Assembly: GCF_949987535.1 (NCBI RefSeq)
Contig: NC_080067.1
Coordinates: 31,338,039-31,402,038, forward strand
From: Balaenoptera acutorostrata
Taxonomy: Eukaryota; Chordata; Mammalia; Artiodactyla; Balaenopteridae
Direction of reading: 5' to 3'
DNA: 64,000 nt
A model generated the notes under the pieces. That model worked only from the letters and a program-made list of their open reading frames with translations. It did not search any database and was not told the origin of the DNA. The first letter of the stretch is position 1, and each line of letters starts with the position of its first letter. Position numbers and translations under genes: made by a program. This document shows positions 25,198 through 37,542 of this stretch, piece after piece.

Positions 25198-25586
25198 AAA
25201 GCTTCATCTAGGGCTTCGCTGGTGGCATAGTGGTTAAGAATCCGCCTGCCAATGCAGGGGACACGGGTTCGAGCCCTGGTCTGGGAAGATCCCACATGCC
25301 GCAGAGCAACTAAGCCCGTGTGCCACAACTACTTAGCCTGCTCTCTAGAGCCCACGAGCCACAACTACTGAGCCCACGCACCACAACTATTGAAGCCCAC
25401 GCGCCTAGAGCTCGTGCTCCGCAACAAGAGAGGCCACCGCAATGAGAAGCCCGCGCACCGCAACGAAGAGCAGCCCCCGCTGGCTGCAGCTAGAGAAAGC
25501 CCACGGGCAGCAACGAAGACCCAACACAGCCAAAAATAAATAAATAAGTAAATAAATAAGTAAATAAATAAATAAAGTTTCATCTA
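25198..25586 (+). mobile_element. CHR-type SINE, longer variant, with target-site duplications
   Basis: The body starts at 25211 (gggcttcgctggtggcatag) and has an extra 'acaactactgagcccacg' and 'acaactattgaagcccacg' repeat section absent from the 3162-type copies. The tail is (AAATAAAT)n. Direct repeats of 13 bp at 25198-25210 and 25574-25586 (aaagcttcatcta and aaagtttcatcta) differ at one base. Confidence 0.94.
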
Positions 25587-27425
25587 AATCTGTTGTGGTC
25601 AATCTAAAATAATTATAAAATGCCTGATGTGTCTATTACACATGTTAAAATCTTGAACATTAATAAACCTGAATTAGAGGACAAAATTAAATAATCAGCA
25701 AAATGTTGACCAAGGGGTCCTTGAATTGACAGCTGTGTACACATCCTCCTTATCAATGTCAAGGAAGTTTATGAGTCTCTGATGAAAGGACAATGCCCCT
25801 GGCATAGCAGGGCTGAACAGAGAGAGAGCAGGGAGCCTATATCACCATTCATTATATGAATAATAATCTCAAGACATTTTCATATCTGCATGTTTCCATT
25901 TCAAGTTTAAAATTCTGTCTTTAGTTAATCTTTGAGAAATTGGCATAATTTATTTCACCACAACACTTAAACTCATAAAGTGAGGTTTCCTTGCAAAAGC
26001 AAGTGAAGATATTAAACTAGGATGTCAGTTTCTTCTCTGCTTTAGGATTTTAGGGGAGTAAGGTTATATAGAGATGAACCAGGAATGAACATGATAACTG
26101 CAACACAAAATCATAAAATTTTTGAACATTAAGTTAATAAACCCAATCTTAGATAGATTAGATACATGAGAAATGGTGTATTGAACATAACATGCTCTGT
26201 GTCCTATGCAATGTTGACCTGAAAAAGGGAAATACGTTTTTTAAAGGGGTCAGTTTACAATGAACTACCTTCCAGGGCTGTGCTGGCACCCGCTGGCTTA
26301 CCAAGGGCAATTGTTAAATTTTCAGGAATTTTGTGAGTCAATTTTTAAACACCCCTATTATTAAAAATTAAGTTATATTAACTTACAATTAAATAAATCC
26401 TATTAATAAGAAATATAATAGTCATCATTCATAAATTATTTTGCTCTTGTCTACATTCTTGAGGTTCTTTATGTCTATTTATTATATGGTGGGAGCATCA
26501 AAATTGAGTGCTACTGCATATCTCTTCCCAATTCCACGTTCATACCAAGTTAGTAGGTTAAAATAGAACATGATGAGATTATTTACACCATGGAAATCAA
26601 CAAATACTATGAATCAGTGTTGTTTTTCCTAGAAAGCTGGTTATTAAACATTTATCAACATATCACCGCATATTGAATTTAGAAGAATAAGATAAACATT
26701 ATTATACATAAAGAGATTTTTAAAAATAAAAGTTAAGGAAAAATGTCTATCCTCTATCACATAACTGTTATAAATTCTTATTTGTTTGACACCTCAATGA
26801 AGAGAGAATTATTTTATTTAACCATGTGTCTGTATAGTTTATTTGTTTTCTCTAAGTTGGAATGGTCCTAAACAATATATTATGGACAGAAAAGAATCCG
26901 TTATATTTTTAATTGTTTATAAAAATACTCACATAATAGTAAATAGTAAATCATTTCTAAGTATATTTATATCAACAAATTCTTGTCCATGTCCAACATT
27001 TAAATTAAAGATGGAATAAAGCTGATTAGCAGATGAAACACAATGTCTTCACAAAAAATAAATGGGAATTTGGAAATGCCCATTTCCCAGTTGTTATAAA
27101 AACAATAAGAGGCTGAATTTGGAAATTCATTGTACAGAAACGAAATCCTACGTGATCCATATTTTATACATAAACTCACATACATGAAGGAACTTGAAAA
27201 TAGTACAACACTGAATAGAAAGAGATATTTGGTATAGAGGAAACTCTACTGGAATTCATACTGAGATAATTTCATGGAATAATAGGAACTTGAGCTGGAT
27301 TTTTGTAGCAAGAGTAGAATAACAGAAGGAAAAGGAGTAAGCATACCACCTGGTAGCACCAATAAACATTAACACTACTCTTGCCAAGTGAAGAGCTAGT
27401 TTGTAGCTATCACAATACTCACAAG
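25587..27425. other. No confident feature
   Basis: This 1.8-kb AT-rich stretch has no recognised gene or repeat. Short antisense frames at 27000 and 27256 are incidental; the second runs into the Tigger-like element. Confidence 0.45.
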
Positions 27426-28266
27426 AGCTATTAGTAGAATAATTCCCTCTTATCCATGTGGATACATTCCAAGACCTCCAATGGATGCCTGAAACTATGG
27501 ATTGTACCAAACCCTATATATGTTATTTTTTTCCTATACATACATACCTACAATAAAGTTTATTTTTTAAATTAGACACAGTAAGAGATTAACAATAACT
27601 AATAATAAAATAGAACAATTATAACAACATACTGTAATAAAAGTTATGTGAATATCATCTCTCTCTCTCTCTGTTTCTCAAAAATATCTTATTGTACAAA
27701 TTTAGTGCCTTCTCCATGTTAACTAAGCACTTATCAAGCTCTGTGACCATAACTTTTGCAGTTTGAGGTGTGACAGCAAAATTAGCATGAATTTCTTTCT
27801 CCTTCTTCACAATTCCATTGATAAAATTTCATTCTTACCATACACCTTAGCAACCTCAGGATACAATTCTTTTTTCTTTCCTTATTAGGTTGAGAACTTT
27901 CTGCTCATCACTTAAAAGAAGCATATAACGGCTTCTCTTTGGCATATCCAAATTGCCAGCATCACTATTCTTGTGCTTTGGGCCATTATTAAGTAAAAGA
28001 AGTGTGATTTGAATACAAGCACAGTGATGTCAATCTGATAACCAAGATGGCTACTAAATGACTAATGGACAGGATATGCTGGACCAAGGGATGATGCAAT
28101 TCCCAGGTGGAACGGAGCAGGATGGCATGAGATTTCATCGTACTACTCAGAATAGCATGCAATTTAAAACTTATGAATTGCTTATTTCTGGAATTTTCCA
28201 TTTAATATTTTTGAACTGTGGTTGACCACGGGTAACTGAAAAAATGGATAAGGGGGACTATGGTAT
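27426..28266. mobile_element. Tigger-family DNA transposon remnant
   Basis: The left terminus has 'ttccctcttatccatgtgga' and 'gatgcctgaaactatggat'. The right terminus has 'ttgaccacgggtaactgaaa' followed by 'ggataagggggactat', which mirrors the left end. Internal sequence includes 'attagacacagtaagagatt' and 'ttatgtgaatatcatc', familiar from Tigger elements. At about 840 bp, no intact transposase frame is present. A CT microsatellite is at about 27657-27672. Confidence 0.75.
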
Positions 28267-28369
28267 TGTTAGACTAGAAATGCTTTCTAACCTAAGAAGA
28301 GGCTCTTCTTGGCTGAGGCCTGGAGGAGAAGCCGTGTCTGAGTGGTGTCGATAACTATCTGGTCATGTT

Positions 28370-28823
28370 AAAAATGTAAGAAATTGACCTTTTTTTTTTT
28401 TTTTTAGATTCCATATATATGTGTTAGCATACGATATTTGTTTTTCTCTTTCTGACTTCAAGAAGAACCTAGGGGCAGGACGGGAATAAAGACACAGACC
28501 TACTAGAGAATGGACCTGAGGACACGAGGAGGGGGAAGGGTAAGCTGGGATGAAATGAGAGAGTGGCATGGACATATATACACTACCAAATGGAAAACAG
28601 ATAGCTAGTGGGAAGCAGCCGCATAGCACAGGGAGATCAGCTCAGTGCTTTGTGACCACCTAGAGGGGGGGGATAGGGAGGGTGGGAGGGAGGGAGACCC
28701 AAGAAGAAGAGATATGGGGATATATGTATATGTATAGCTGATTCACTTTGTTATAAAGCAGAAACTAACACACCATTGTAAAGCAGTTATACTCCAATAA
28801 ACATGTAAAAAAAATGGAAGAAA
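28370..28823 (+). mobile_element. Young LINE-1 3' end with 5' inversion (twin priming)
   Basis: Bases 28462-28808 are the sense 3' end of a cetacean-type L1, ending 'attcactttgttataaagca' and 'ttatactccaataaacatg'. Bases 28384-28461 are the L1 stretch that normally lies just upstream, but in reverse orientation; the T-run there is the complement of the A-run seen in antisense at 42731. Direct repeats of 14 bp at 28370-28383 (aaaaatgtaagaaa) and 28810-28823 (aaaaatggaagaaa) enclose both parts. Confidence 0.9.
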
Positions 28824-31479
28824 CTGCACGAGTAAAATGTAACATGGTAGTGGAATTTAGTAAAAAGATGCTGGATAATAAAGGGATATATATTGTGGGA
28901 GATCTTAAATATAACTTTAAGATTCTATGGAAGACTTAGGAAATGCCTCTGATACCATATCCTCTCTGCCTACCGCACTGGTCATATTCATGTTCGATGG
29001 ATAGCTGTTATACATTTTTATGGCTTCCTGTCTCAAGGAGCTACCTGTCTCAGCATGAGTGCTTTCCCTGGTTACAGGTATACATCTGTCCTGATCAAGG
29101 AACAGGTCATAAGTGCCAGGTAGTTATACCCTCAACCAATAAGGGAAGGGAATTAGTGATAAATGACCCCAGTTCCTTGTCCCACATTGGGACAGTTTAA
29201 GGGATTGTTCTGAACAGTTTCTCAGAAACTACCCAGCTGGACTGAATTCCAGTTACCCTACTCATGAATACACCATTTATCGTGTCCTCTAACTTCCCTG
29301 CTTCACCTCCCCACTCCTTCAACATGTTTCTCAGAATTATCTCAACCCCCCAAACCCTGCCTCCCCTAAAAAATCCTCCTTGCACACAGTTCTTTGTCTT
29401 AGAGTCTCCTTTTGGGGAAATCCAAACTATTATGGAGTCTGTAATATTCAAGATATTCAAGACTGAAAGTGATATGAGAACAATAAGTAATTTATTTATG
29501 GCCAATAAATTTCAAATAAGGGTTTTCATGCTATGTCAATACAATTCTTGGGCTGACTTAGAAGAGAGAAAACTACTTCACATAGGTGAGCCTAGGATCA
29601 TGAAAACAACTCAGTGAGTGTTTGTATGGTAAGTGCTACATGCACTACAGAAGGCACTCGGGGATATCAGGATGAACAAAACTGCCTGTGCCCACAAAGT
29701 ACAAGGTCTGCTTACACTAAGATTCCCAATGGAGACAGTAAACAGACAAAAATAGGAAATGAGATTTCTCAAAGGTGATCAAAGAATTGTACTTATTACT
29801 AGACTCATAGATGTCAAGCTGAATGCTTGCAAAATCCTGACCAGGCCACAGATTGATGTCATTTATTTGGAAGCTGATACTAGCAAATTTGGGGACATTC
29901 TTCAGAACTGAGAGTAGAAAGGGATTTTCCTCTGGGGATGAACAGCAAATTGGCCTAACTATACTTGACATTATAATCACACCAGGCAATTATCAAATGT
30001 ATTGTTGCTGGACAGCAGCAATGTCATTGATCTGCTGCCTGGCCAAAGTGCTGTCTAGTTCTTCAGTTCAAAGCTCAGGGTTCTTGAGGGCTTTTTATAA
30101 ATAAGGTCAAAGCTCTTGAAAGCCCTTGGAACTCAACTCAACTATCTACTGATGGAAATTATAGACCTCTGCTTCCCTTCCTATCCCATGATTACACCAG
30201 CCTCTTGCCAACCCAAGCTTAGTACACCCCTTTAGGGATTCATAAGCATCCCAAACCTACTTCAGTCTAAAGCTACAAATCTTAGATGCTTATCAAAATA
30301 CAAGGGACTCTAGAATTACTTCCCAATATAGCTGTTTGGATAAGAACAAGTGGAGGGGACTAAGATACAAGGGAACACAGGAGAGCAGCCATAGTCAGAA
30401 TACCAACAAATGTGTCATTACCCATATCTTGTGTTCTCTCTGTAAAGTTAACCAATATCCAATTTCCCAGAAGCTGAAGCCACATAATGAACTCTCTGGA
30501 GCAAGTTAACTTTTATATTTTAATTATTTTCCATTCTGCTATAAAATCACCATGCAAGTGCATTACAGCAAATCTATATGAAAGGAATAGTGGGAATGCT
30601 AAATAGGCCACTTACGATAAAAGTGAAACATCTTAATTTCCATAAAAAAGGCGTCTCTTTTTAATTAAATATTAAGAAAAGTGGAAATAACCAGACAGTT
30701 TCTGCCTTTGTAGGAGTGGTTTGGGTACCTCAGTGAGAGCCCCAAAGCAATGATGTACACTAGACAAACTCACCCCACAAAGCCTGGCCTCCTACATGTG
30801 GCAGAATTTGACCCATCATGTAGAGTTTCATTTCTGAATATGACACCAGGGATATTATGTTGGAATAGAATAAAAACTAATAAAATTGTATGCCAAATCT
30901 TTAATCAAAGCAATAATACAATTCACTGAGGTTCTTTGGAGATCATTTCCTAAAATAAATATCAGAAATTACAGTAAATTTCAAGTAGAAATATACACAG
31001 AAAAATGCACATGTGCTGTTTTTAAAAAGCTAATTATATCTTGCTGGTCTAGTTCTACGAATAAGCAACTGCCTATGCCTTTGATTTGGATGGTAACTAA
31101 AAGCGCCTTCCAGCTGTAATATCCACTGTGCTGCCTGTTTGCTGTAATAGTCTCAACCTCACTGCTTCATTCCTTTAGGTCTTCTGGATTATTTTTGCCA
31201 TTATTTTAAATTAAAATACTTATTAAAAGGACAGCATCTTATTATTGGACACCTTAAAGAGCAGCTGATATCTATGGGAATATTACATTGAATAAATATT
31301 ATACAGCAATGACAGAATCTACAATGAAGCATGAAAAAACCACTCTTTTTCCAAGTGCCTATTAGGTAAATTATTGCTACTCTCAGAAAGGAGTTCTGAT
31401 TTAACAGATCAAATACTTCCTTCATCGTTTTAATTCAATTGATACTATTTTCAAAGAAAATTAGATTATCAGCATAGAA
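28824..31479. other. No confident feature
   Basis: There are short frames, including overlapping ones on opposite strands at 29197-29617. 29590-29720 may be an ancient interspersed repeat, but I cannot name it. No gene or RNA is recognised. Confidence 0.4.
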
Positions 31480-31615
31480 GTAGACCTTGAAAGCCACATA
31501 GTCTAACTACCTCATTTTACACTTGAAGACAGTGAATCTCAGAGAGGTTGACCTGCCAAAAGCCAAACAGCTATTTATTGGCAACTCTATAGCCAGAACT
31601 CTGGTCCATGTCAGA
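31480..31615 (-). repeat. MIR-like remnant, antisense
   Basis: The sequence 'tacctcattttacacttgaa' is followed by 'tgaatctcagagaggttgac' and an 'aagccaaacagctatttatt' block. This is the common reversed MIR/MIR-like pattern. Confidence 0.5.
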
Positions 31616-32086
31616 AGCTAAAGCTAGTCAGATGTCTCCAGCAAACTGCTCAGAAATAGGGAGGGAAGATGGAATATATGGAACAATTAGAGAGTACCAC
31701 CATTTTTATCACAAGTTCTTAGAATAATTTCCTCCAACAAGTGTTTTCTGATACAACTGAAGTTAGGATGTGGGTAGCTGCCATGCCTTCTTATAGTATA
31801 CCAAGTAGGATGTGTCATTTTTTATAAATTAAAACATGGCTAGAAAGATAAGCATGAAATGTTAATAACAGTTATTTCTGGGTTCTGGTTTTACTTTCTT
31901 CTTGGCATTGCTCTATGTTTCAAATCCTTCGAAAATAGTCAACAAATGGTATGATAAAAATTTACTATGCTCCCCAAATAACAAGTCCTATTAAATAATT
32001 AATTTATACATGTGGTATTTGATAATGGCGAAAAAAGTCATCTTCCCAGATCTCCTATATTTGACATATTAGTATAATGTCTTCAG

Positions 32087-32488
32087 ACAGTAGTGATTTT
32101 TTTAAATTTATTTTTTAATTGAAGTATAGTTAATTTACAATGTTGTGTTAGTTTCAGGTATACAGCAGTGATTCAGTTACACATACATATATATCTATTT
32201 TTTTTCAGATACTTTTCCCTAATAGGTTATTACAAAATATTGAGCATAGTTCCCTGTGCTATATAGTAGGTCTTTGTTGTTTATCTATTTTATATATACT
32301 AGTGTGTATATGTTAACCCTAAACTCCTAAGTTATCCCTTCCCCCCCCTTTCCCCTTTGGTAACCGTAAATTTGATTTCTATGTCTGTGGGTCTATTTCT
32401 GTTTTGTGTATAAGTTCATTTGTATCATTTTTTTTTGGTTTTCACATATAAGTGGTATCATATGATATCAGTCTTTCACAGTAGTGAT
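32087..32488 (-). mobile_element. LINE-1 3' end, antisense, with target-site duplications
   Basis: Antisense L1 3' UTR: 'aattgaagtatagttaattt', 'gttagtttcaggtatacagc', 'agttccctgtgctatatagt' and 'tttcacatataagtggtatc'. Perfect 11-bp direct repeats (acagtagtgat) flank it at 32087-32097 and 32478-32488. It is a 5'-truncated insertion. Confidence 0.9.
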
Positions 32489-32551
32489 CTTAATTTAGTT
32501 TATAGAAAATGATTTTATACTTAATTTAGATTATAGAAAATGATTTTATAC
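32489..32551 (+). repeat. Tandem duplication, about 31-bp unit
   Basis: Two copies of a unit starting 'cttaatttag' and ending 'gaaaatgattttata' lie side by side at about 32489-32519 and 32520-32550. They differ at one base (gtttatag versus gattatag). It begins directly at the right-hand target duplication of the L1. Confidence 0.85.
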
Positions 32552-32639
32552 ACAGCCTTCGATTTGAAAATAATAGGCTACAAGCTAGTAGTTTGGGAGG
32601 AAATTTACCCACCTGAGCAAGAGGTGGTTATGCCCTTTC

Positions 32640-32830
32640 TTCTGGATTCACACAGATCTTTGTGAGTCACTTGACCAATCTGAGCACCCACTGCCCCCAT
32701 GTGAACAATCCCTGCTGCACAGCTTGTTGTGTGGCTACAAGGGATCATGCCCTAGCACAGTACCTTGCACAATGCTACACGCTCAAGGACAGTTAGCTCT
32801 TTCTATTATCAGGCTATCATTATTTAAACA
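32640..32830 (+). repeat. MIR SINE, sense
   Basis: Ordered landmarks: 'tgtgagtcacttgaccaatc', then 'gtgtggctacaagggatcat', 'agcacagtaccttgcacaat', 'gctcaaggacagttagctct' and a TATTATC tail. It is diverged. Confidence 0.55.
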
Positions 32831-33074
32831 GTTTCCAAATGTGAAACTGGAAACTAATACATGTTAAAGGAAGAATTTCTATTAACAGAAATAGTACTTG
32901 GAGTTATAAAGAAAAAGTAAAGACGACATCTATAGCAATACTTACAGTTTCATATGTCTGCGTACTGATGCACCAAGAATAGAAAATAAACCAGAAATAG
33001 GCAAGTGACACAGTAGGTAATTACTAATCTCCTAATTATTATCAAAACATAATGGACTGGGGTTCATACTTTTT

Positions 33075-33397
33075 AAAAAGTAGGAATAGGGCTTCCCTGG
33101 TGGCGCAGTGGCTGAGAGTCTGCCTGCCAATGCAGGGGACACGGGTTCGAGCCCTGGTCTGGGAAGACCCCACATGCCACGGAGCGACTAGGCCCGTGAG
33201 CCACAACTACTGAGCCTGCACATCTGGAGCCTGTGCTCCGCAACGGGAGAGGCCGCGATAGTGAGAGGCCCGCGCACCGCGATGAAGAGTGGCCCGCGCT
33301 CGCCGCAACTAGAGAAAGCCCTGGCACAGAAACGAAGACCCAACACAGCCATAAATAAATAAATAAATAAATTTATTTTTAAAAAAAAGTAGGAATA
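33075..33397 (+). mobile_element. CHR-type SINE with perfect target-site duplications
   Basis: The body starts at 33089 (gggcttccctggtggcgcag), with a B box with 'ggttcgagccc' and an (AAAT)n tail. The perfect 14-bp duplication (aaaaagtaggaata) lies at 33075-33088 and 33384-33397. It belongs to the same subfamily as the copies at 3162, 11781 and 39408. Confidence 0.95.
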
Positions 33398-34289
33398 ATA
33401 TAACAGTGGAGAATAATTATTGTAATAAGAGAATTCTGGAAACAAATTCCATCACCACCATTTTTTAGCAATTTATTTTCTGGAAAATCAATTTATCTCT
33501 CTGATATTTAGTAAAAATGAAAATAATAAGGATGAGGGTTAAAGGCCAAAAAAGGTGGAAACTGGTATAAAGAAAGCAGTTAGTAATATAACTTTTAATT
33601 TTTTTCCCTCCTTTGGGAGAAATAGATCTACTAGAAAGGGAGAAGAAGCAAAACTGTAAATTTAACTAGTTTGGAAGTCTCAAATCAGGTAATTTGGGGT
33701 GAAATAAGGATGAAGACAAAAGGAGAAGGTAACAGAATGGATAATATTGTGGGAATATTCTGCAGACTTAGAAACCAAATAGAACACATACTGAATATAT
33801 TTCCATAGAACATAAAACTGACCTGAATGCAAGATATAGTTGTGATGGGAAACTTCAAGTCCCAAGCCACCAGCTGGGACCTTAATACTGCTTAATGCCA
33901 AGCATCTGATAAATAGTTAATGAATTCAATACTTGACCTGATGAAAATAGCTTTCCACAATGTTAGAATAGTTGAAATATGAATGTGAATTTGTCAAGGG
34001 AGCTACTTAAATCAGCTTCATCCAAACATGGCACCTTTACCAACTAAACTGAAAATATGTGAATATGAGTTTCATTCCTCTTACTTTTCTCTCAATTTCT
34101 CTCTTAGTGGACTTCTCAGAAGAAGGTACGTGTCAAATATACCTATGTATGTATAAAGAAGCAAAAATAAGTTTAACCGTGATTTTACAGATAATTGTCA
34201 AAGTAGCCATGGGAAGAAAACATAATGGAATTATCACTAAAAGAGTCTGTCAGAAAACAAAAATGTTACACAAATGATCATTCATTCAT
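33398..34289. other. No feature seen
   Basis: AT-rich intergenic sequence. Antisense frames at 33680-33901 have no recognisable motif. Confidence 0.5.
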
Positions 34290-35074
34290 GCATGCAATAA
34301 AATATACTAACTGGATAGCCACAGGCAAAAGAATGAAACTGGACCACTATCTTATGCTACCCACAGCAATTAATTCAAATTGGGTTAAAAACTTTAATGT
34401 AAGACCCAAAACCGTACAACTCCTAGAGGAAAACGTTGGTGGTAAACTTCTTGACATAGGTCTTAGGCATGATTTTTTTAATATGACACCAAAAGCAAAA
34501 GCAATCAAAGCAAAAATAAACAAGTCAAACTACATCAAACTAAAAAGTTTCTGCACAGCAAAGGAAACCATCAACAAAATGAAAAGTCAGCCTACTGAAT
34601 TGGAGAAGATATTTGGAAAATGGGCAGAAGATCTGAATAGACATTTTTTCAAATAAGACATCAGATGGCCAACAGGTACATGAAAAGATGCTCAATATCA
34701 CTAATCATCAGGGAAATGCAAATCAAAACCACAATGAGATATTACTTCACACCTGTTAAATTGGCTATTATCAAAAAGACAAGAGATAAAAAGTGTTGGC
34801 AAGGATGTGAAGAAGAGAAAACCTGTACACTGTTTATGAGAATGTAAACTGGTACAGCCCCTATGGAAAACAGTATGGAGGTTCTGCAAAAAATTAAAAA
34901 TAGAAATACCATATGATCCAGCAATTCCACTTCTGGGTATTTATTCAAAGAAAACAAAAATACTAATTTGAAAAGATATGTGCACCCCTATGCTCTTTGC
35001 ACCATTTACAATAGCCAAGATATGGACAACCTAAGTGTCCATGGATGGATGAATGGATAAAGAAAATATGTCAT

Positions 35075-35133
<59 letters not shown>

Positions 35134-35670
35134 AGAATATTATTCAGCCATAAAAAAGAATGAAATAATGTAATTTGCAGCAACATGGATTGACCTAGAG
35201 ATTATCATACTAAGTGAGGGAAGCCAGGAAGAAAAAGACAAATACCATATGATCTCACTTGAGTGAATAATCAAAAAACAAAAAGAAAATCAAACTCAGA
35301 GAAACAAAGAGCTGATTGGTGGTTGTCAGAGGTCGGGCAGGGAGTAGGAGAAATGGATGAAGATGGACAAAAGGTACAAACTTCCGGTTATGAGATACAT
35401 AAGTGTTGGTGATGTAATGCACAGCATGGTGACTATAGCTAACAATATTGTATTGTATATTTGAAAGTTGCTAAGGAGTAGATCTTAAAAGTTCTCATCA
35501 CACATAAAAAATTTTAACTGTGTGAGGGGACAGATGTGTTAACTAAACTTATTGTGGTAATCAATTCACAGTATATACTTATATAAAATCATTACATGGT
35601 ATACTTTAAACTTATAGAAGATTATGTGGCAATTCTATCTCAAAAAAGCTGAGAAAAAATAAAAATAAAA
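34290..35670 (+). mobile_element. LINE-1, 5'-truncated, sense, with internal (CA)n
   Basis: This is the longest L1 on the plus strand. It begins in late ORF2 ('atgaaactggaccactatct', with a decayed 143-codon frame at 34225-34656) and ends in an A-rich tail near 35670. Its ORF2 contains stops, so it is dead. A (CA)n tract at 35086-35131 has expanded where L1 carries its usual TA/CA-rich stretch. Confidence 0.92.
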
Positions 35671-36690
35671 ATTGCTTTAATCAGCTTAGTGATTTCTGGA
35701 ATTTTTTTGAATCTTTGTTAGATTTTGCAACAATTGCCATCTTAATCTCTAATATATATATATTTGTTGCTTTATTACAGTGAATTAAAACATATGTTTT
35801 AAGGAAAAAAATGGGGAGAGAGTGGCATTGTTTTAAAGCTTTGGAAATATTGCTAAATTCCAACTAAACAGGAGACAGCTTGATTACCATTCTGCATTCA
35901 AACTTTTCCTCTAATGGCTCTGGTTAAAGTATATTAAGAAAATCTACCTCAAAAAAATATGAAATTGTAAAAGGGAGAAGTATTTTAGTAGCCTTTCCAG
36001 GTAATTGTGGATACTGTTTTTGATAGTACACAAACATTTGACAAGCGGTAATGTGTTTTTGTTGCTTGCAATGTGGAATCTGCAATCATGTCAAGGAAAC
36101 TGCATACTCTGTTACATTAAAATCTGTTGATCTATCCTGCATTTGAATGGATCTTTTACCCATGCATGATTCTGTAACATATGCATTGCTCATTTGAAAA
36201 TTCACTGTGGTATGCAGACCTTTCAAATGTTTGCATGTTTCATTATGTAATATTTTTAAAAACCACACTTGTTAATATCACCACCAATCTAATCAGGAAA
36301 GTCAGTATAGGGAAGCTGTGAGGCTCCCAGTGGCAGGAACACATTTTCCAAAATCCTCATTTTCTCTTGAAAGTTCAAAGTTTCCCATTGGCAACAAATA
36401 CAATCAGTTGTTTTCCTTGAAGTGACAGGCTCAACTGATTCATTAAAAGAAAGAAAAACATCCATCAAATACTTAATTCTGAAAAAAGTATAGTTTGTTG
36501 GTCTTTCAAGTAAAAGTGATGCTTCATGGAAAAAAGGAACTAAATAGGTAACTGGTTCAGCTCCTAACTCAGTCACATGTGTGTTTCCTTTAAAACCACT
36601 TCCTTATTTCTTTACCCAGAACACCTTTATGTGTACTTCCCATTTTGTCACACAGAATATTAGAAAGACATACTGAAGTGTTGAGATTTA
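35671..36690. other. No confident feature; antisense 95-codon frame at 36289-36576
   Basis: The sequence looks unique. The minus-strand frame at 36289-36576 has a mixed amino-acid composition and contains DCICCQW, but I recognise no family. There is no convincing splice or start context, and no flanking homology to a gene. It is recorded so it can be checked, not as a gene. Confidence 0.3.
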
Positions 36691-36699
36691 ACAAAATTA

Positions 36700-36895
36700 A
36701 AAATTGCTATATCACAGACATAGAAAACAAACTTGTGGTTACCAAAGGGTAAAGTGGGGAATAAATTAGGAGTTTGGGATTAACAGATACACACTACTAT
36801 GTATAAAATAGATAAACAACAAGGACCTACTGTATAGCACAGGGAACTATTTTCAATATCTTGTAAAAACCTATAATGGACAATAATCTGAAAGA

Positions 36896-36975
<80 letters not shown>

Positions 36976-37050
36976 CTGAATCACTTTGCTGTATACCTGA
37001 AACTAACACAACATTGTAAATCAACTATACCTCAATAAAAACAATAATAA
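36700..37050 (+). repeat. LINE-1 3' end, sense, split by a compound TA/TG microsatellite
   Basis: The L1 3' UTR has 'aaacaaacttgtggttacca', 'tactgtatagcacagggaac' and, after the microsatellite, 'tgaatcactttgctgtatac' and 'aatcaactatacctcaataa'. The microsatellite, (AT)n then (GT)n, lies at about 36898-36969. Confidence 0.9.
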
Positions 37051-37364
37051 CAATAGAATTGCTACTTCAAGGACATTCCTAAGTGGAACTAGCTTTTTTT
37101 TTAATGACCTCATGTGTGTCATGGTGAAGAACAGAGTACCTACTAGAACACTTAGTTGCCACTGTCTTGATTTGAGCCTCTCCTCTGCACCAGCAGTTTC
37201 AAGCAACATTGCCCTTGGCTCTTTCAGTGCAAATGCGTATACAGTGAAAAGGGCAAATCATGCTTTAGCATTATTATGAAAATAGGTTTGACCTCGTGGA
37301 CCTCCTGTAAAGGTCTTGGAGATTTCTAGGGGTCCAGAACACTTTGAGGACTGTCCTTTATAGC

Positions 37365-37542
37365 TCCAGTTCTCCACGAGGCTGCATATGAGCATATAAC
37401 CATCACCCGGGGAACTTTCAAACACCACCAGTGTTCTGGCTGCACTTCAGGTTCGTTAAATTGGTCTCTGAGGTAGGGCCGTGGTATAGGTATACTTTAA
37501 ATCAGGTAATTCTAATGTAACCCAGATGAGAACAACTAGTTT
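37365..37542 (+). mobile_element. MER5A-like hAT MITE
   Basis: It has 'gttctccacgaggctgcata' at the left and 'ggtaattctaatgtaaccca' followed by 'gatgagaacaact' at the right. These are complementary-type ends framing 'cacccggggaactttcaaac' and 'ggtctctgaggtagggccgt'. The layout is that of MER5A (Charlie-derived). Confidence 0.7.

Noticed and set aside
29197..29617. Overlapping opposite-strand frames of 102 and 117 codons
   Set aside because: Both overlap in the same stretch and neither resembles a known protein. This is expected for moderately GC-containing intergenic DNA.
34225..34656. 143-codon frame that could be a gene
   Set aside because: It is decayed L1 ORF2 sequence, continuous with L1 to 35670.
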